NCBI RefSeq assembly: GCF_005887615.1
Contig: NZ_VANS01000004.1
Location: forward strand, 248,001 to 312,000
Direction: 5' to 3'
DNA: 64,000 nucleotides
DNA from: Sulfitobacter sabulilitoris
GTDB taxonomy: Bacteria > Pseudomonadota > Alphaproteobacteria > Rhodobacterales > Rhodobacteraceae
The notes under the pieces were generated by a model. That model saw only the letters and a program-made list of their open reading frames with translations. It had not been told where the DNA came from and did not search any database. Position numbers and translations under genes: made by a program. Below, piece after piece: positions 45,208 to 53,628 of this stretch (positions within the stretch are counted from its first letter, which is position 1; each line of letters opens with the position of its first letter).

Positions 45208-45980
45208 CCAAGGCACGCATCGAGGACCGGGGCGACCGGCTGATCGTCTGGAACGGCAATGCTGCGCGGCGCGGCGCGCTGACGCCAGAGCTTTACGCGT
45301 GCATCGCGCAAGCGATGGAGCAGGCCCGCGATCCGCGCATCCGTGCCGTGATCCTGACGTCGGAGGGCGACTTTTTCTGTGCGGGCGGTGATCTGAACGT
45401 GCTGATCGAACGGCGCAGCCTGCCCGAGCCCGAGCGCCGCGACAGGGTCGATGGCCTGCACGACCTGCTGCGCGCCATGCGCGCCTGCCCGGTGCCGCTG
45501 ATCGCTGCCGTCGAGGGTGGCGCGGCGGGTGCGGGCGCGTCGCTGGCGCTGGCCTGCGACCTGATCGTCGCGGCGGCGGGGGCGAAATTCACGGCCGCCT
45601 ACGTCAAGGCCGGGCTGGTGCCCGACGGCGGGCTGACCGCGTCGCTTGCGCGGATGCTGCCGCGCCCCCTCGCGATGGAGATGTGTCTTCTGGCGCGTCC
45701 GGTCACCGCCGACCGCATGGCCGAACTGGGCGCCATCAACGAGGTCACGGCCCAAGGCGGGGCGATGGCCGGCGCGATGGCGCTGGCCGATGCGCTGGCT
45801 GCCGGGCCGCGCAACGCGCAGGGCGTGATCCGCCGGCTTGTCGCGGACGCCTATGAAACCACGGACGCCGCGCAATTGGATGCGGAACGCGACGCGATGG
45901 CCCACGCCGCAGGCGCGGACGAGGCCGCCGAGGGCATCGCGGCGTTCCTTGAGAAACGCAAGCCGAGCTTCGGCACGTAA
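45204..45980 (+). CDS. Enoyl-CoA hydratase/isomerase family protein
   Basis: A 258-residue crotonase-fold protein. The oxyanion hole is formed by GDFFCAGGDLNVL and EGGAAGAGASLALACDLIVA; KAGLVPDGGLTASLARMLPR carries the region that usually holds the second catalytic acid, which is aspartate here (PDGG). It is a second crotonase in the operon beside the fused one. It may act on a branched, cyclic or unsaturated intermediate, or as an isomerase. The start overlaps the thioesterase stop by 4 bases. Confidence 0.9.
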   Translation: MTKARIEDRGDRLIVWNGNAARRGALTPELYACIAQAMEQARDPRIRAVILTSEGDFFCAGGDLNVLIERRSLPEPERRDRVDGLHDLLRAMRACPVPLIAAVEGGAAGAGASLALACDLIVAAAGAKFTAAYVKAGLVPDGGLTASLARMLPRPLAMEMCLLARPVTADRMAELGAINEVTAQGGAMAGAMALADALAAGPRNAQGVIRRLVADAYETTDAAQLDAERDAMAHAAGADEAAEGIAAFLEKRKPSFGT

Positions 45981-46046
45981 TTCGAAATACCCCCGCGCCA
46001 CCGCATCGGGAGAGCGGCATCGCGGGCATATGGGAGGAGCCATCAC

Positions 46047-47540
46047 ATGGCACATATTCAGGATTTTCTGGCGCATCAGGTGGGGTCGCGCCCCGATGCG
46101 CTGGCGCTGACCGACAGCATCGGCACCCGCTGGAGCTTTGCCGAGGCCGACCGCGCAAGCACCGACCTCGCCGCCCGGCTGAAGGACGCGGGCGTCGTGC
46201 CCGGCGACCGGGTGCTCATGCTGTCGGAAAACTGCGCGCCCGCCGTGGCCGCGCTGTTTGCGGCGTGGAAGCTGGGGGCCACGATCATACCGGTGAACGC
46301 CCGCCAGACCGAGGCGGAAGTCAAACGCATCCTCGATCACGCAAGGCCCGCCGCCGCGCTCATGACCTGCGAGGCGTCACGGGATGCCGCCACCCACGCC
46401 GAGCGGATGGGCGCGACGGAGATCGCCGGGAGCTTTGGCCGCTTGCATCTGGCCCGGCCCTTCGACAGCAACCCCGACCCCGATCTGGGCGACGTGGCCG
46501 TGCTGCTGTATACCACCGGAACGACCGGCGACCCCAAGGGCGTGATGCTGACCCATGACAACGTGCGCTTTGGCGGCATGGCCTCGGCCACGCTGCGCGA
46601 CATGACGCCCGACGATCTGGTGTATGGCGTGCTGCCGATCACGCATGTGTTCGGCCTTGCCTCTGTGGTGACGGCGGCGACCTATGCGGGTGCCGCCGTG
46701 CAGCTTGAGGCGCGGTTTTCCGCGGCCAAGCTTTACGAAGCGCTTCAGGGCGGTGTGACGCTGTTGTCGGCCGTGCCGCAAATGCACGCGCTGCTGATGC
46801 AATACACCAAGGAACAGGGCCACACCCAGCTTGGCTCGGACAAGCTGCGCTACGTGTCGTCGGGGGCTGCCCCGCTTGATCCGGCGTGGAAGCGCAAGGC
46901 GGAAGCCTTTTACGGCGTCGCGCTGCAAAACGGCTACGGCATGACCGAAAGCACCGCCGGCGTCTGCGCCACACGCAACCCGATGGGAAGCGCCGACATT
47001 TCCGTGGGCCCGGTCCTGCCCGGCGTCGAAATCAAGATCGACGACACCGTCGAGGGCGGCGGCGACGGCTCGGGCGAGGTGATGACACGCGGCGCGCATG
47101 TGATGAAGGGCTATTACCGCAACCCGGAGGAAACCGCCAAGGTGCTGGACGCCGAGGGCTGGATGCGCACCGGCGATCTGGGCAAGATCGACGCGCAGGG
47201 CCATCTGCATATCCTTGGCCGGTCCAAGGAATTGATCATTCACGGCGGCTTCAACGTCTATCCGCCCGAAGTCGAGGCGGCGCTGAACGATCACCCGCAG
47301 GTGATCCAGTCGGCCGTGATCGGCCGCATGAAGGATGGCGACGAACAGGTGCTGGCCTTTGTTCAGGTGGCCGAGGGCGACACGGTCGATCCCGCCGACC
47401 TCAAGGCTTTCGTGGGCGAACGGCTGGCGGGCTACAAGCGGCCCAGCCGGATCTACCTGGGCACCAGCCTGCCCGCGGCGCCCACCGGCAAGATCCTCAA
47501 GCACCGCCTGCTCGAGGCGTTCGCCGATCAGCTCGACTGA
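46047..47540 (+). CDS. Acyl-CoA ligase (AMP-forming)
   Basis: A 497-residue ANL-family synthetase that activates the imported acid with ATP and CoA, the entry reaction of the pathway. The P-loop is VLLYTTGTTGDPKGVMLTH, followed by GYGMTESTAGVC, the ATP-binding hinge GWMRTGDLGKID, HGGFNVYPPEVEAAL and the C-terminal catalytic lysine in APTGKILKHRLLEAF. GGGAGGAG precedes the start. It is the last gene of the operon and converges on rpe. The order differs from pim, where the ligase is second. Confidence 0.94.
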   Translation: MAHIQDFLAHQVGSRPDALALTDSIGTRWSFAEADRASTDLAARLKDAGVVPGDRVLMLSENCAPAVAALFAAWKLGATIIPVNARQTEAEVKRILDHARPAAALMTCEASRDAATHAERMGATEIAGSFGRLHLARPFDSNPDPDLGDVAVLLYTTGTTGDPKGVMLTHDNVRFGGMASATLRDMTPDDLVYGVLPITHVFGLASVVTAATYAGAAVQLEARFSAAKLYEALQGGVTLLSAVPQMHALLMQYTKEQGHTQLGSDKLRYVSSGAAPLDPAWKRKAEAFYGVALQNGYGMTESTAGVCATRNPMGSADISVGPVLPGVEIKIDDTVEGGGDGSGEVMTRGAHVMKGYYRNPEETAKVLDAEGWMRTGDLGKIDAQGHLHILGRSKELIIHGGFNVYPPEVEAALNDHPQVIQSAVIGRMKDGDEQVLAFVQVAEGDTVDPADLKAFVGERLAGYKRPSRIYLGTSLPAAPTGKILKHRLLEAFADQLD

Positions 47541-47545
47541 TCGAC

Positions 47546-47567
47546 GGGCGCCCAGGCGTCGGCGCCC
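47546..47567. terminator. Hairpin between convergent ligase and rpe genes
   Basis: The seven-base arms GGGCGCC (47546-47552) and GGCGCCC (47561-47567) pair around an 8-base loop in the 26-base gap between two convergent genes. The right arm touches the rpe stop codon. There is no T-run, so it is a candidate bidirectional terminator only. Confidence 0.55.
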
Positions 47568-48259
47568 TAGACGTAGGTGCCGGTTGCCGCCGCGCGGATG
47601 GCCTTGATGTTGTCGCCATAGACCTGCGGCTGGCCGACCGACCCGCCGCGGAACACGGCGGACCCCGCAACCAGAACATCCGCCCCCGCCTGCGCCACCA
47701 GCGGCGCGGTGACCGGGTCCACCCCGCCGTCGATTTCAATATGCACCGGCCTGTCGCCGATCATGGCGCGCAACTGGCGAACCTTGTCGATCTGGCTGTG
47801 GATGAACTTCTGTCCGCCGAAGCCGGGGTTGACCGTCATCACGCAGACCAGATCGACCATGTCCAGCAGGTATTCGACCGCCGAGGCGGGTGTGCCGGGA
47901 TTGAGCGCCACGCCCGCCTTGGCGCCCGCGCCGCGAATGGCCTGCAGCGTGCGGTGAATGTGCGGACCGGCCTCGACGTGGGCGGTGATCACGTCGGCCC
48001 CGGCCTGGGCGAAGGCGTCGACGAAGGGATCGACCGGGGTGATCATCAGGTGCACGTCCATGATCCCCCTGATATGCGGACGGATCGCCGCGCAGGTCGC
48101 GGGGCCGAAGGTGATGTTGGGCACGAACTGCCCGTCCATCACATCGACATGGACCCAATCCGCGCCCTGCGCCTCGATCGCCTCGCATTCCGCGCCGAAA
48201 TTGGCGAAATCGGCGGACAGGATGGAGGGCGCGATCTTTAGGGTGCGGTCAAAGGACAT
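47567..48259 (-). CDS. rpe: Ribulose-phosphate 3-epimerase
   Basis: A 230-residue TIM-barrel enzyme that interconverts ribulose 5-phosphate and xylulose 5-phosphate in the pentose phosphate pathway. Motifs are [33 protein letters not shown] (metal and catalytic aspartate), [19 protein letters not shown] and IEIDGGV. Length and motifs are normal. It follows the dehalogenase gene in the same direction but is 125 bases away and functionally unrelated. Confidence 0.97.
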   Translation of the reverse strand: MSFDRTLKIAPSILSADFANFGAECEAIEAQGADWVHVDVMDGQFVPNITFGPATCAAIRPHIRGIMDVHLMITPVDPFVDAFAQAGADVITAHVEAGPHIHRTLQAIRGAGAKAGVALNPGTPASAVEYLLDMVDLVCVMTVNPGFGGQKFIHSQIDKVRQLRAMIGDRPVHIEIDGGVDPVTAPLVAQAGADVLVAGSAVFRGGSVGQPQVYGDNIKAIRAAATGTYV

Positions 48260-48338
48260 GGGTCAGGGGCCTTTCGGGGCAGGTGGCGGGATGCCAAGCG
48301 CTATATCGGGGCCGGTGCGCCGGTGGCAAGGGGCGGGA

Positions 48339-48371
48339 GCCTCCGGCGGAGGTATTTGCGGCCAGAAGAAG
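48339..48371. repeat. Short Rhodobacterales-type intergenic element
   Basis: The stem CCTCC (48340-48344) - GGC - GGAGG (48348-48352) is followed by TATTTGCGGCCAGAAGAAG. Variants of this sequence are scattered between genes in Rhodobacter, Paracoccus and roseobacters. It lies between rdhA and rpe; on the plus strand it looks like a small hairpin followed by a T-containing tail. Only one copy was noticed in this window. Confidence 0.6.
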
Positions 48372-48384
48372 CCATATGGCGCCA

Positions 48385-51300
48385 CTATAGATCGATCTCG
48401 ATCACGCCCTCGGGGTCAGCCGCGCGTGACTGGCAGAGGATGATCTGCGTGTCGCGTTGCGCGCAGGAGAGCACGAAATCGCGATGCTCCACCGTGCCGG
48501 CGCGCAAGCCGCACCGGCAGACGCCGCACAGGCCATCGTTGCATTTGATGTCGACCGAGATGCCGGCATCGACAAGCGCGTCGCTGGCGGACTGGTCAGC
48601 GCGCACCGGAATATCGCGACCCGATGCAAGGCGCAGCGTGAACGGGTGATTGACCCGCGTGGGCGTGTCGGGGACCGAGAAATATTCAAGGTGCAGCGCA
48701 TCCCGGGGGATCTGGGCGGCGCGGGCGGCGTCGGCGACGGCCGTCATGTAGCCATCGGGCCCGCAGGTGTAGACATGGCTGCCCAATGGCGCGCGTGCCA
48801 TGATCCGGGGCAGATCGGCACGGGTGCCGCCGTCGGAGATATGCAGGTGCACGCGGTCGGACCATGGCAGATCGGCCAGAAGGTCGGCAAACGCGACCCG
48901 CGCCGTCGTGGAGCAGGAGTAATGCAGGTCGAAGGGCCGGCCCAGCCCGTGCAGGCGGTGCGCGAAGGCGATCATCGGCGTGACGCCGATCCCGCCGCCC
49001 ATCAGCAGGCTGTGGGGCGCGTCTTCGGCGAGCGGAAAATGATTTTCGGGCTGCGACACGAATACCCGTCGACCGGGCGCGAAGATGCGGTGCACGAGCG
49101 CCGATCCGCCGCGGCCGGCGTCCTCGCGCAGGACGGCGATACGGTAGCGGCTGCGGTCCGCCGGGTCACCCATCAGCGAATAGGGACGCAGGTATTCGGG
49201 CGCGACCACCAGGTCCAGATGCGCCCCCGCCGACCATGCCGGCAGATCGCCGCCCGTTCGCGCGCAAAGGTCGTACATCATCACCCCGCCCCCCAGATCG
49301 GACGCAGTATCGACCACCATGTCGAGGACCGGAGAGTCCCCGGCCGGATCATAGAGATGCAGATGCGCGACCTCGCCCCGCGCCAGCCGCGCCTTGTGAT
49401 CCTCGGCCGAGACCAATGCGGCATGGGCGACGATCCCTGCCTCGCGGTTCATCGGATCGGGAAAGGGCCAGGGGTGCGGGGCCAGCGGCGCGGGATAGAC
49501 GGCGAGCGTCTGATCCTCCGCGCGCAGGGCGAGGTCAGGTTGCAGGTTGCGCAGGTTGGGCGGCGCTGCCGGGGCCCCGTAGCCGCCATCGAGCGCCAGT
49601 TCGAGGTCCCACCACCATTTCTTGACCGGGTTGAGCGCCCCGCGCCCCGCCGCGTCGTCAAGCCGCGCCAGCAGGGGCGCCGCGCGTGGCACCGTCATGG
49701 CGGCCCAGCGGAAGGGGGCTTCGGCAAAGAGCCCCTCGAGGTTCCAGGGGCAGGTCTTCATGCAGCGCCCGCACATCGACCCGCCCTGGTTGGTGATCCG
49801 GTAGGTGGCGCATTTCTGGCTGTCGGATTTCCAGATCTCGTAGCCGTTGAACATGCGCTTGGGCCCTGCCGTGATCGCGCCCGACGGGCATTCGCGTGCG
49901 CATTTGTTGCAGGATTCGCAGAACCGTTGCAGGCCAAAGTCGATGGGCCGGTCGTGCGCCACGGGCATCGTGGTGGTGACGACGCCGGATTTCAGGCGAG
50001 GCCCCAGATAGGGATTGAGGATCACCTCGCCGATGCGGCTGACCTCGCCCAGTCCGGTGAGCAGCAGCAGCGGCGGCTGCAACACATCGCCATCCATCAC
50101 CGTATGCGCCTTGGCCGGATGACCGAGGTGGCGCAGATGTGCGGCGATCACCCCGCCCAGGATGGAAAACCGCAGGTAGGCGCGCATCGATTGCGCGACG
50201 CTGATCCAGTCGTCGCCCGATGCGCCTTCCATCGTGTCAAAACCCTGGTCGATGATCATGCTGAGCGCCTGGTCATGCGGCGGATCAATGGGGGTGCCGG
50301 TGGCGTCATGGCTGTACCACGCCCAGTCGGGGCAGCGCGACAGGCCGGCGGCGTCAGCCCCGAGGAAATAGCTCGCGGCCTTGAGCGCGGCGGCGTTCAG
50401 GGCCGGATCCTCGCCGCCCGAGGGTCTGTCGGCCACCGGACCGTCCTGCAGCAGGATCAATGCGCCCAACAGGCGTCTTTGCGCGGCGGCGGGCGCCGAT
50501 TTGGCGATATGGTGCCCGCCGGTCATCGCCTTTTGCACCCTTGGGCCCATGTCGCCGAACTGTCCGCGGGCGAACATGTCCGTGCGTTTGGGAATGCGGG
50601 GGATGTTCGGCTCGTCGATGTGGGTGGTGGGGGTGTCGCGTCGGGTCAGCCGCTCGAACGGATGCGCCCCCGCGGCGAAATCGCGCCGGGCATAGGGGTC
50701 ATGCGTCCGGGCTGACAGCCCGCCGTGCAGGCCAAGCGCCCAGACGGGGCCATGCAGCGCCCCGGCGGGTTGATCCGCGCGCGGAGCCAGCGGGCGGTCG
50801 GGGGCCAGCGCCAGATCCGTCGTCACGACCGAGAGGCCAAAGCGCGGCCCGATCCAGGGCGCAACCGCCGCGCCGTCCTGCGCCCATGCAAGCCCGGCCG
50901 CCACCGCCAGTTCTGCCAGGTGCACGTCGCTGGCGGTGGCTGAGTGGGCCCGCGCGCCATAGCCCAGCAGGCGGATGTAATCGGCCAGAACGGTGGCGGT
51001 TTCGCTGCTGCGCAGCGCGGCGCGCTGGGCCTGCGCATCCATGATCCAGGGGCTGCCCGGTTCATCCACGCGCGGGTCGCGGGGATAGGCCACAAGGATC
51101 ACGATGGCATGGCTGTGGCCGCCGAACTCCGCCAGCGGCGCGGCGGTGCCACGGCGCAGGTTGTCCATGATCACGTCCACCCCGGCGGCCAGCGTGCTGG
51201 TCTGGCGCCGTTGCAGATCGTGCACCAGAGACCGCGTGTCGGGGTTGTCGCGCGCCCGCTCGCGCCGCGCGCTGTCGGGCAGGCCGCACACACCCACCAT

Positions 51301-51585
51301 CGACGCGTCGTTGAAATATCCAAAGGCCTTCAGATGCGCGCTGCGGTTCTGCGGATCGGCGGGAATATCGGCGTGTACCGGGTTTGCCTGCCCGTCGCGC
51401 AGCGCGTCCATCATCGCCTGAAAAGGGCGCATGGCGTTGACGATGCTCTGCGGCCTGTCGCCGTGATCGAACGATACCACCGGGTCGCAAAGACGCTCGG
51501 ACGGGGCGCCGTCGCATCGCCGCAACCGCTCCAGCGGGTAGGGGCCAAAGTGAACGGGGCGCGATCTGGCGGAGAAAAACTTCAT
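48385..51585 (-). CDS. Self-sufficient reductive dehalogenase (RdhA fused to FMN/NAD(P)H/[2Fe-2S] reductase)
   Basis: A 1066-residue fusion. Residues 1 to about 620 are a cobalamin-dependent RdhA. The cluster ligands are C556/C559/C562/C566 in CESCNKCARECP and C592, C605/C608/C612 in CGRCMKTCP, for two [4Fe-4S] clusters; Y424 and K492 are my candidates for the proton-donor pair. Residues about 720-1066 are a phthalate-dioxygenase-reductase-like unit: RPYS flavin motif (R800), MGGGIGVTPM (862 on), YTCGPDG (C941) and a C-terminal [2Fe-2S] domain (C1015, C1020, C1023, C1041). There is no Tat signal or membrane partner, so it is cytoplasmic and catabolic rather than respiratory, like BhbA of Comamonas. 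It would remove a halide from an aryl halide using NAD(P)H. The start chosen is MKFFSARS; 55 upstream codons are low-complexity. Confidence 0.93.
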   Translation of the reverse strand: MKFFSARSRPVHFGPYPLERLRRCDGAPSERLCDPVVSFDHGDRPQSIVNAMRPFQAMMDALRDGQANPVHADIPADPQNRSAHLKAFGYFNDASMVGVCGLPDSARRERARDNPDTRSLVHDLQRRQTSTLAAGVDVIMDNLRRGTAAPLAEFGGHSHAIVILVAYPRDPRVDEPGSPWIMDAQAQRAALRSSETATVLADYIRLLGYGARAHSATASDVHLAELAVAAGLAWAQDGAAVAPWIGPRFGLSVVTTDLALAPDRPLAPRADQPAGALHGPVWALGLHGGLSARTHDPYARRDFAAGAHPFERLTRRDTPTTHIDEPNIPRIPKRTDMFARGQFGDMGPRVQKAMTGGHHIAKSAPAAAQRRLLGALILLQDGPVADRPSGGEDPALNAAALKAASYFLGADAAGLSRCPDWAWYSHDATGTPIDPPHDQALSMIIDQGFDTMEGASGDDWISVAQSMRAYLRFSILGGVIAAHLRHLGHPAKAHTVMDGDVLQPPLLLLTGLGEVSRIGEVILNPYLGPRLKSGVVTTTMPVAHDRPIDFGLQRFCESCNKCARECPSGAITAGPKRMFNGYEIWKSDSQKCATYRITNQGGSMCGRCMKTCPWNLEGLFAEAPFRWAAMTVPRAAPLLARLDDAAGRGALNPVKKWWWDLELALDGGYGAPAAPPNLRNLQPDLALRAEDQTLAVYPAPLAPHPWPFPDPMNREAGIVAHAALVSAEDHKARLARGEVAHLHLYDPAGDSPVLDMVVDTASDLGGGVMMYDLCARTGGDLPAWSAGAHLDLVVAPEYLRPYSLMGDPADRSRYRIAVLREDAGRGGSALVHRIFAPGRRVFVSQPENHFPLAEDAPHSLLMGGGIGVTPMIAFAHRLHGLGRPFDLHYSCSTTARVAFADLLADLPWSDRVHLHISDGGTRADLPRIMARAPLGSHVYTCGPDGYMTAVADAARAAQIPRDALHLEYFSVPDTPTRVNHPFTLRLASGRDIPVRADQSASDALVDAGISVDIKCNDGLCGVCRCGLRAGTVEHRDFVLSCAQRDTQIILCQSRAADPEGVIEIDL

Positions 51586-51623
51586 CCGGCTAGCGTTGCC
51601 ATAGTGGATTGCAAAACGCCAGC

Positions 51624-51641
51624 GCCGCCGCCGCCGCCGCC
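51624..51641. repeat. (GCC)6 trinucleotide repeat
   Basis: Six tandem GCC triplets lie 39 bases upstream of the dehalogenase start codon in the divergent promoter region. This may be a slippage-prone tract, or just GC-biased drift. Confidence 0.8.
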
Positions 51642-51723
51642 GGCATGGCGCAACCGGCGTCGGTGCGTGGCCGATCCCGGGCACGGGCGGCGCGTCGCCC
51701 GGAAAGCGGCCGCTCGGCGGCGC

Positions 51724-51778
51724 TTGACTTTGCCGGGGGCCGAGGCCCACTCTTTCGACAGAATTCAGGGAGGATCAG
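51724..51778 (+). promoter_or_regulatory. Candidate promoter of the ABC importer
   Basis: A good -35-like hexamer TTGACT is at 51724-51729, but the -10 region 17-18 bases on (around CACTCT) is weak, which may mean an activator is needed. A palindrome GGGCC-GA-GGCCC (51737-51748) sits between the two. GGGAGG ends 6 bases before the start codon at 51779. The 193-base gap must also hold the rdhA promoter on the other strand. Confidence 0.4.
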
Positions 51779-52798
51779 ATGACACATTTCAACCGACGTC
51801 AGGCGCTTGCCACCATGGGGGCCGCGACCGCCGTAGGTCTGGCCGCACCCGCGATCGCGCAAGGCCGCAAACTCGTGCTGGGGGCGCTGCGCTTCACCAG
51901 CCACTCCGGCACCTTCATCGCCTTCGAACGCAACTACTTCGCCGATGCCGGGCTGGATGTGGAAATCCGGTTCTTCGACGCGGCGCAGCCGATGGCGGTC
52001 GCGATTGCCAGTGGCGACGTGGACTATGCCGTGACGGCCATTTCGGGCGGGCTCGTGTCGCTTGCGGACAAGGGCGCGATCAAGGTGATCGGCGGCGCGT
52101 TGAGCGAGGAGCCGGGAATCGACGGTCAGAAGTTCCTCGTGTCCGACGCGGCGTTCCAGGCGGGCATCACCGCGCCCGCGATGCTGGACGGCAAGAGCTA
52201 TGGCATGACGACGGCCGGATCGTCGTTCCACTACATGGGCTCCAAGATGGCGCAGGCCGAAGGCATCGGCCTGACTTTCAAGCCGCTGCAAAAAGTGGGC
52301 GCGATCATCGGCGCGCTGAAGTCGGGCCAGATCGACGCATGGTCGATCGTGCCGCATATCGCCAAGCCGTTGGCGGGGTCGGGGGCGGTGCATATCATCG
52401 GCGATGTATCCACCTATTTGCCCGACTATCAGGTCACCACCGTCTTTACCTCGGCCAGCAACGCCGCGGACGAGCGGAACATGACCGCCGCCTACCTGGC
52501 CGCGTATTCCAAGGGCGTGGCCGATTACAACGCCGCGATGATCGACAAGGCGGGCGGCGATGCGGGCGTCGACGAGATGGTCGATCTGATCCACAAGTAC
52601 GTCTATACAGACCGTCCGCGCGACAAGGCGGCCCCCTCGATCATCAATGGCACCATGCGGCTCAACGAAGGGGCCGCGTTGAATGTCGCGTCGGTGCGCG
52701 ATCAGCTCGAGTGGTTCCAGTCCGAAGGGCTGGTCGATGCGTCCATCACGATGGACACGCTGGTCGATGCGTCCTACGTCGACACCATCGGCAGCTGA
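51779..52798 (+). CDS. ABC transporter substrate-binding protein (SsuA/TauA/NMT1-like)
   Basis: A 339-residue periplasmic binding protein of the nitrate/sulfonate/taurine family. The N-terminus MTHFNRRQALATMGAATAVG is a twin-arginine-like signal peptide, cleaved near AIAQ. The fold shows FIAFERNYFADAGLDVEI, GDVDYAVTAISGGLVSLADK and LDGKSYGMTTAGSSFHYMGS, a substrate loop. Family members bind taurine, alkyl or aryl sulfonates, aromatic acids or pyrimidine precursors. Divergence from rdhA and convergence with the sulfatase suggest an aryl sulfate or halogenated aromatic ligand; that is inference. Confidence 0.92.
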   Translation: MTHFNRRQALATMGAATAVGLAAPAIAQGRKLVLGALRFTSHSGTFIAFERNYFADAGLDVEIRFFDAAQPMAVAIASGDVDYAVTAISGGLVSLADKGAIKVIGGALSEEPGIDGQKFLVSDAAFQAGITAPAMLDGKSYGMTTAGSSFHYMGSKMAQAEGIGLTFKPLQKVGAIIGALKSGQIDAWSIVPHIAKPLAGSGAVHIIGDVSTYLPDYQVTTVFTSASNAADERNMTAAYLAAYSKGVADYNAAMIDKAGGDAGVDEMVDLIHKYVYTDRPRDKAAPSIINGTMRLNEGAALNVASVRDQLEWFQSEGLVDASITMDTLVDASYVDTIGS

Positions 52799-52860
52799 CA
52801 TGCGCAGGGCCGGTGCGCGATGCCGCGGACCGGCCCTGATCTGACGGGAAGGGCGCACAG

Positions 52861-53628
52861 ATGGATATTCAACTGGTGGGCGTAAGTCATTCCTACGGCA
52901 AGACTGAGGTTTTGCAGGGAATCGACCTTCATATTCCCTCAGGAAAGATCGTTTGTATCGTCGGCCCCTCCGGTTGCGGGAAGTCCACGCTGTTGCGTTT
53001 CATGGGTGGGCTGGAACGCCCGGCGCTGGGCGAGGTGCTGCAAATGGGCGAGCCGCCAGCCGGGTGCCTCAATCCGCTGACCTATATCTTTCAGGATTTC
53101 GCGTTGTTGCCGTGGCGCACGGTCGAAGGCAACGTATCGCTGGTGCTGGAGGATCACGGCATCAAGGGGCGCGATGCGCGTGCGATCATCGACGACGTGC
53201 TGGCACGAACCAAGCTGCGCGATTTCGCGCGTGCCCTGCCGAAACAATTGTCGGGAGGGATGAAGCAGCGGGTGGCCATCGCGCGTGCCCTGGCGGTCAA
53301 CCCCGCCGTGATGCTGATGGACGAACCGCTGAGCGCATTGGACAGCCAGACGCGCGAGCTGTTGATGGACGATCTGATTTCGCTGTGGACGCGCACGCCC
53401 TTCACCGCCGTCTATGTCACTCACAACCTTGCCGAAGCGGTGCGGCTTGGCCACCGCATCGTCGTGCTGTCACGCCGCCCCGGCCGGATAAGCGAGGTCG
53501 TGCACCTCGACAAGCCGCTGGCCGACCGCCGTCATGGCGATGCCGATCTGGACGCGCATCAACAGCACCTGTGGGGCCTGATGCGGGCCGAGGCGGAAGC
53601 TGCCGATGCGGAGCTTTTGAATGTCTGA
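52861..53628 (+). CDS. ABC transporter ATP-binding protein (SsuB/TauB-like)
   Basis: A 255-residue ATPase with Walker A GPSGCGKSTLLRFMGGLE, Q-loop FQDFALLPWRTVEGNV, signature LSGGMKQRVAIARAL and Walker B VMLMDEPLSALDS, followed by the H-loop YVTHNLAEAV. FALLPWRTV is typical of the nitrate/sulfonate/taurine ATPases. It couples ATP hydrolysis to the importer and overlaps the permease gene by 8 bases. Confidence 0.94.
   Translation: MDIQLVGVSHSYGKTEVLQGIDLHIPSGKIVCIVGPSGCGKSTLLRFMGGLERPALGEVLQMGEPPAGCLNPLTYIFQDFALLPWRTVEGNVSLVLEDHGIKGRDARAIIDDVLARTKLRDFARALPKQLSGGMKQRVAIARALAVNPAVMLMDEPLSALDSQTRELLMDDLISLWTRTPFTAVYVTHNLAEAVRLGHRIVVLSRRPGRISEVVHLDKPLADRRHGDADLDAHQQHLWGLMRAEAEAADAELLNV

Noticed and set aside
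48457-50715. 752-codon open frame on the plus strand
   Set aside because: It is antisense to the dehalogenase gene, whose clustered cysteine motifs and domains make the minus strand the coding one.
51586-51778. Cobalamin riboswitch upstream of the dehalogenase
   Set aside because: No B12-box-like sequence or long structured leader was seen in the 193-base region.
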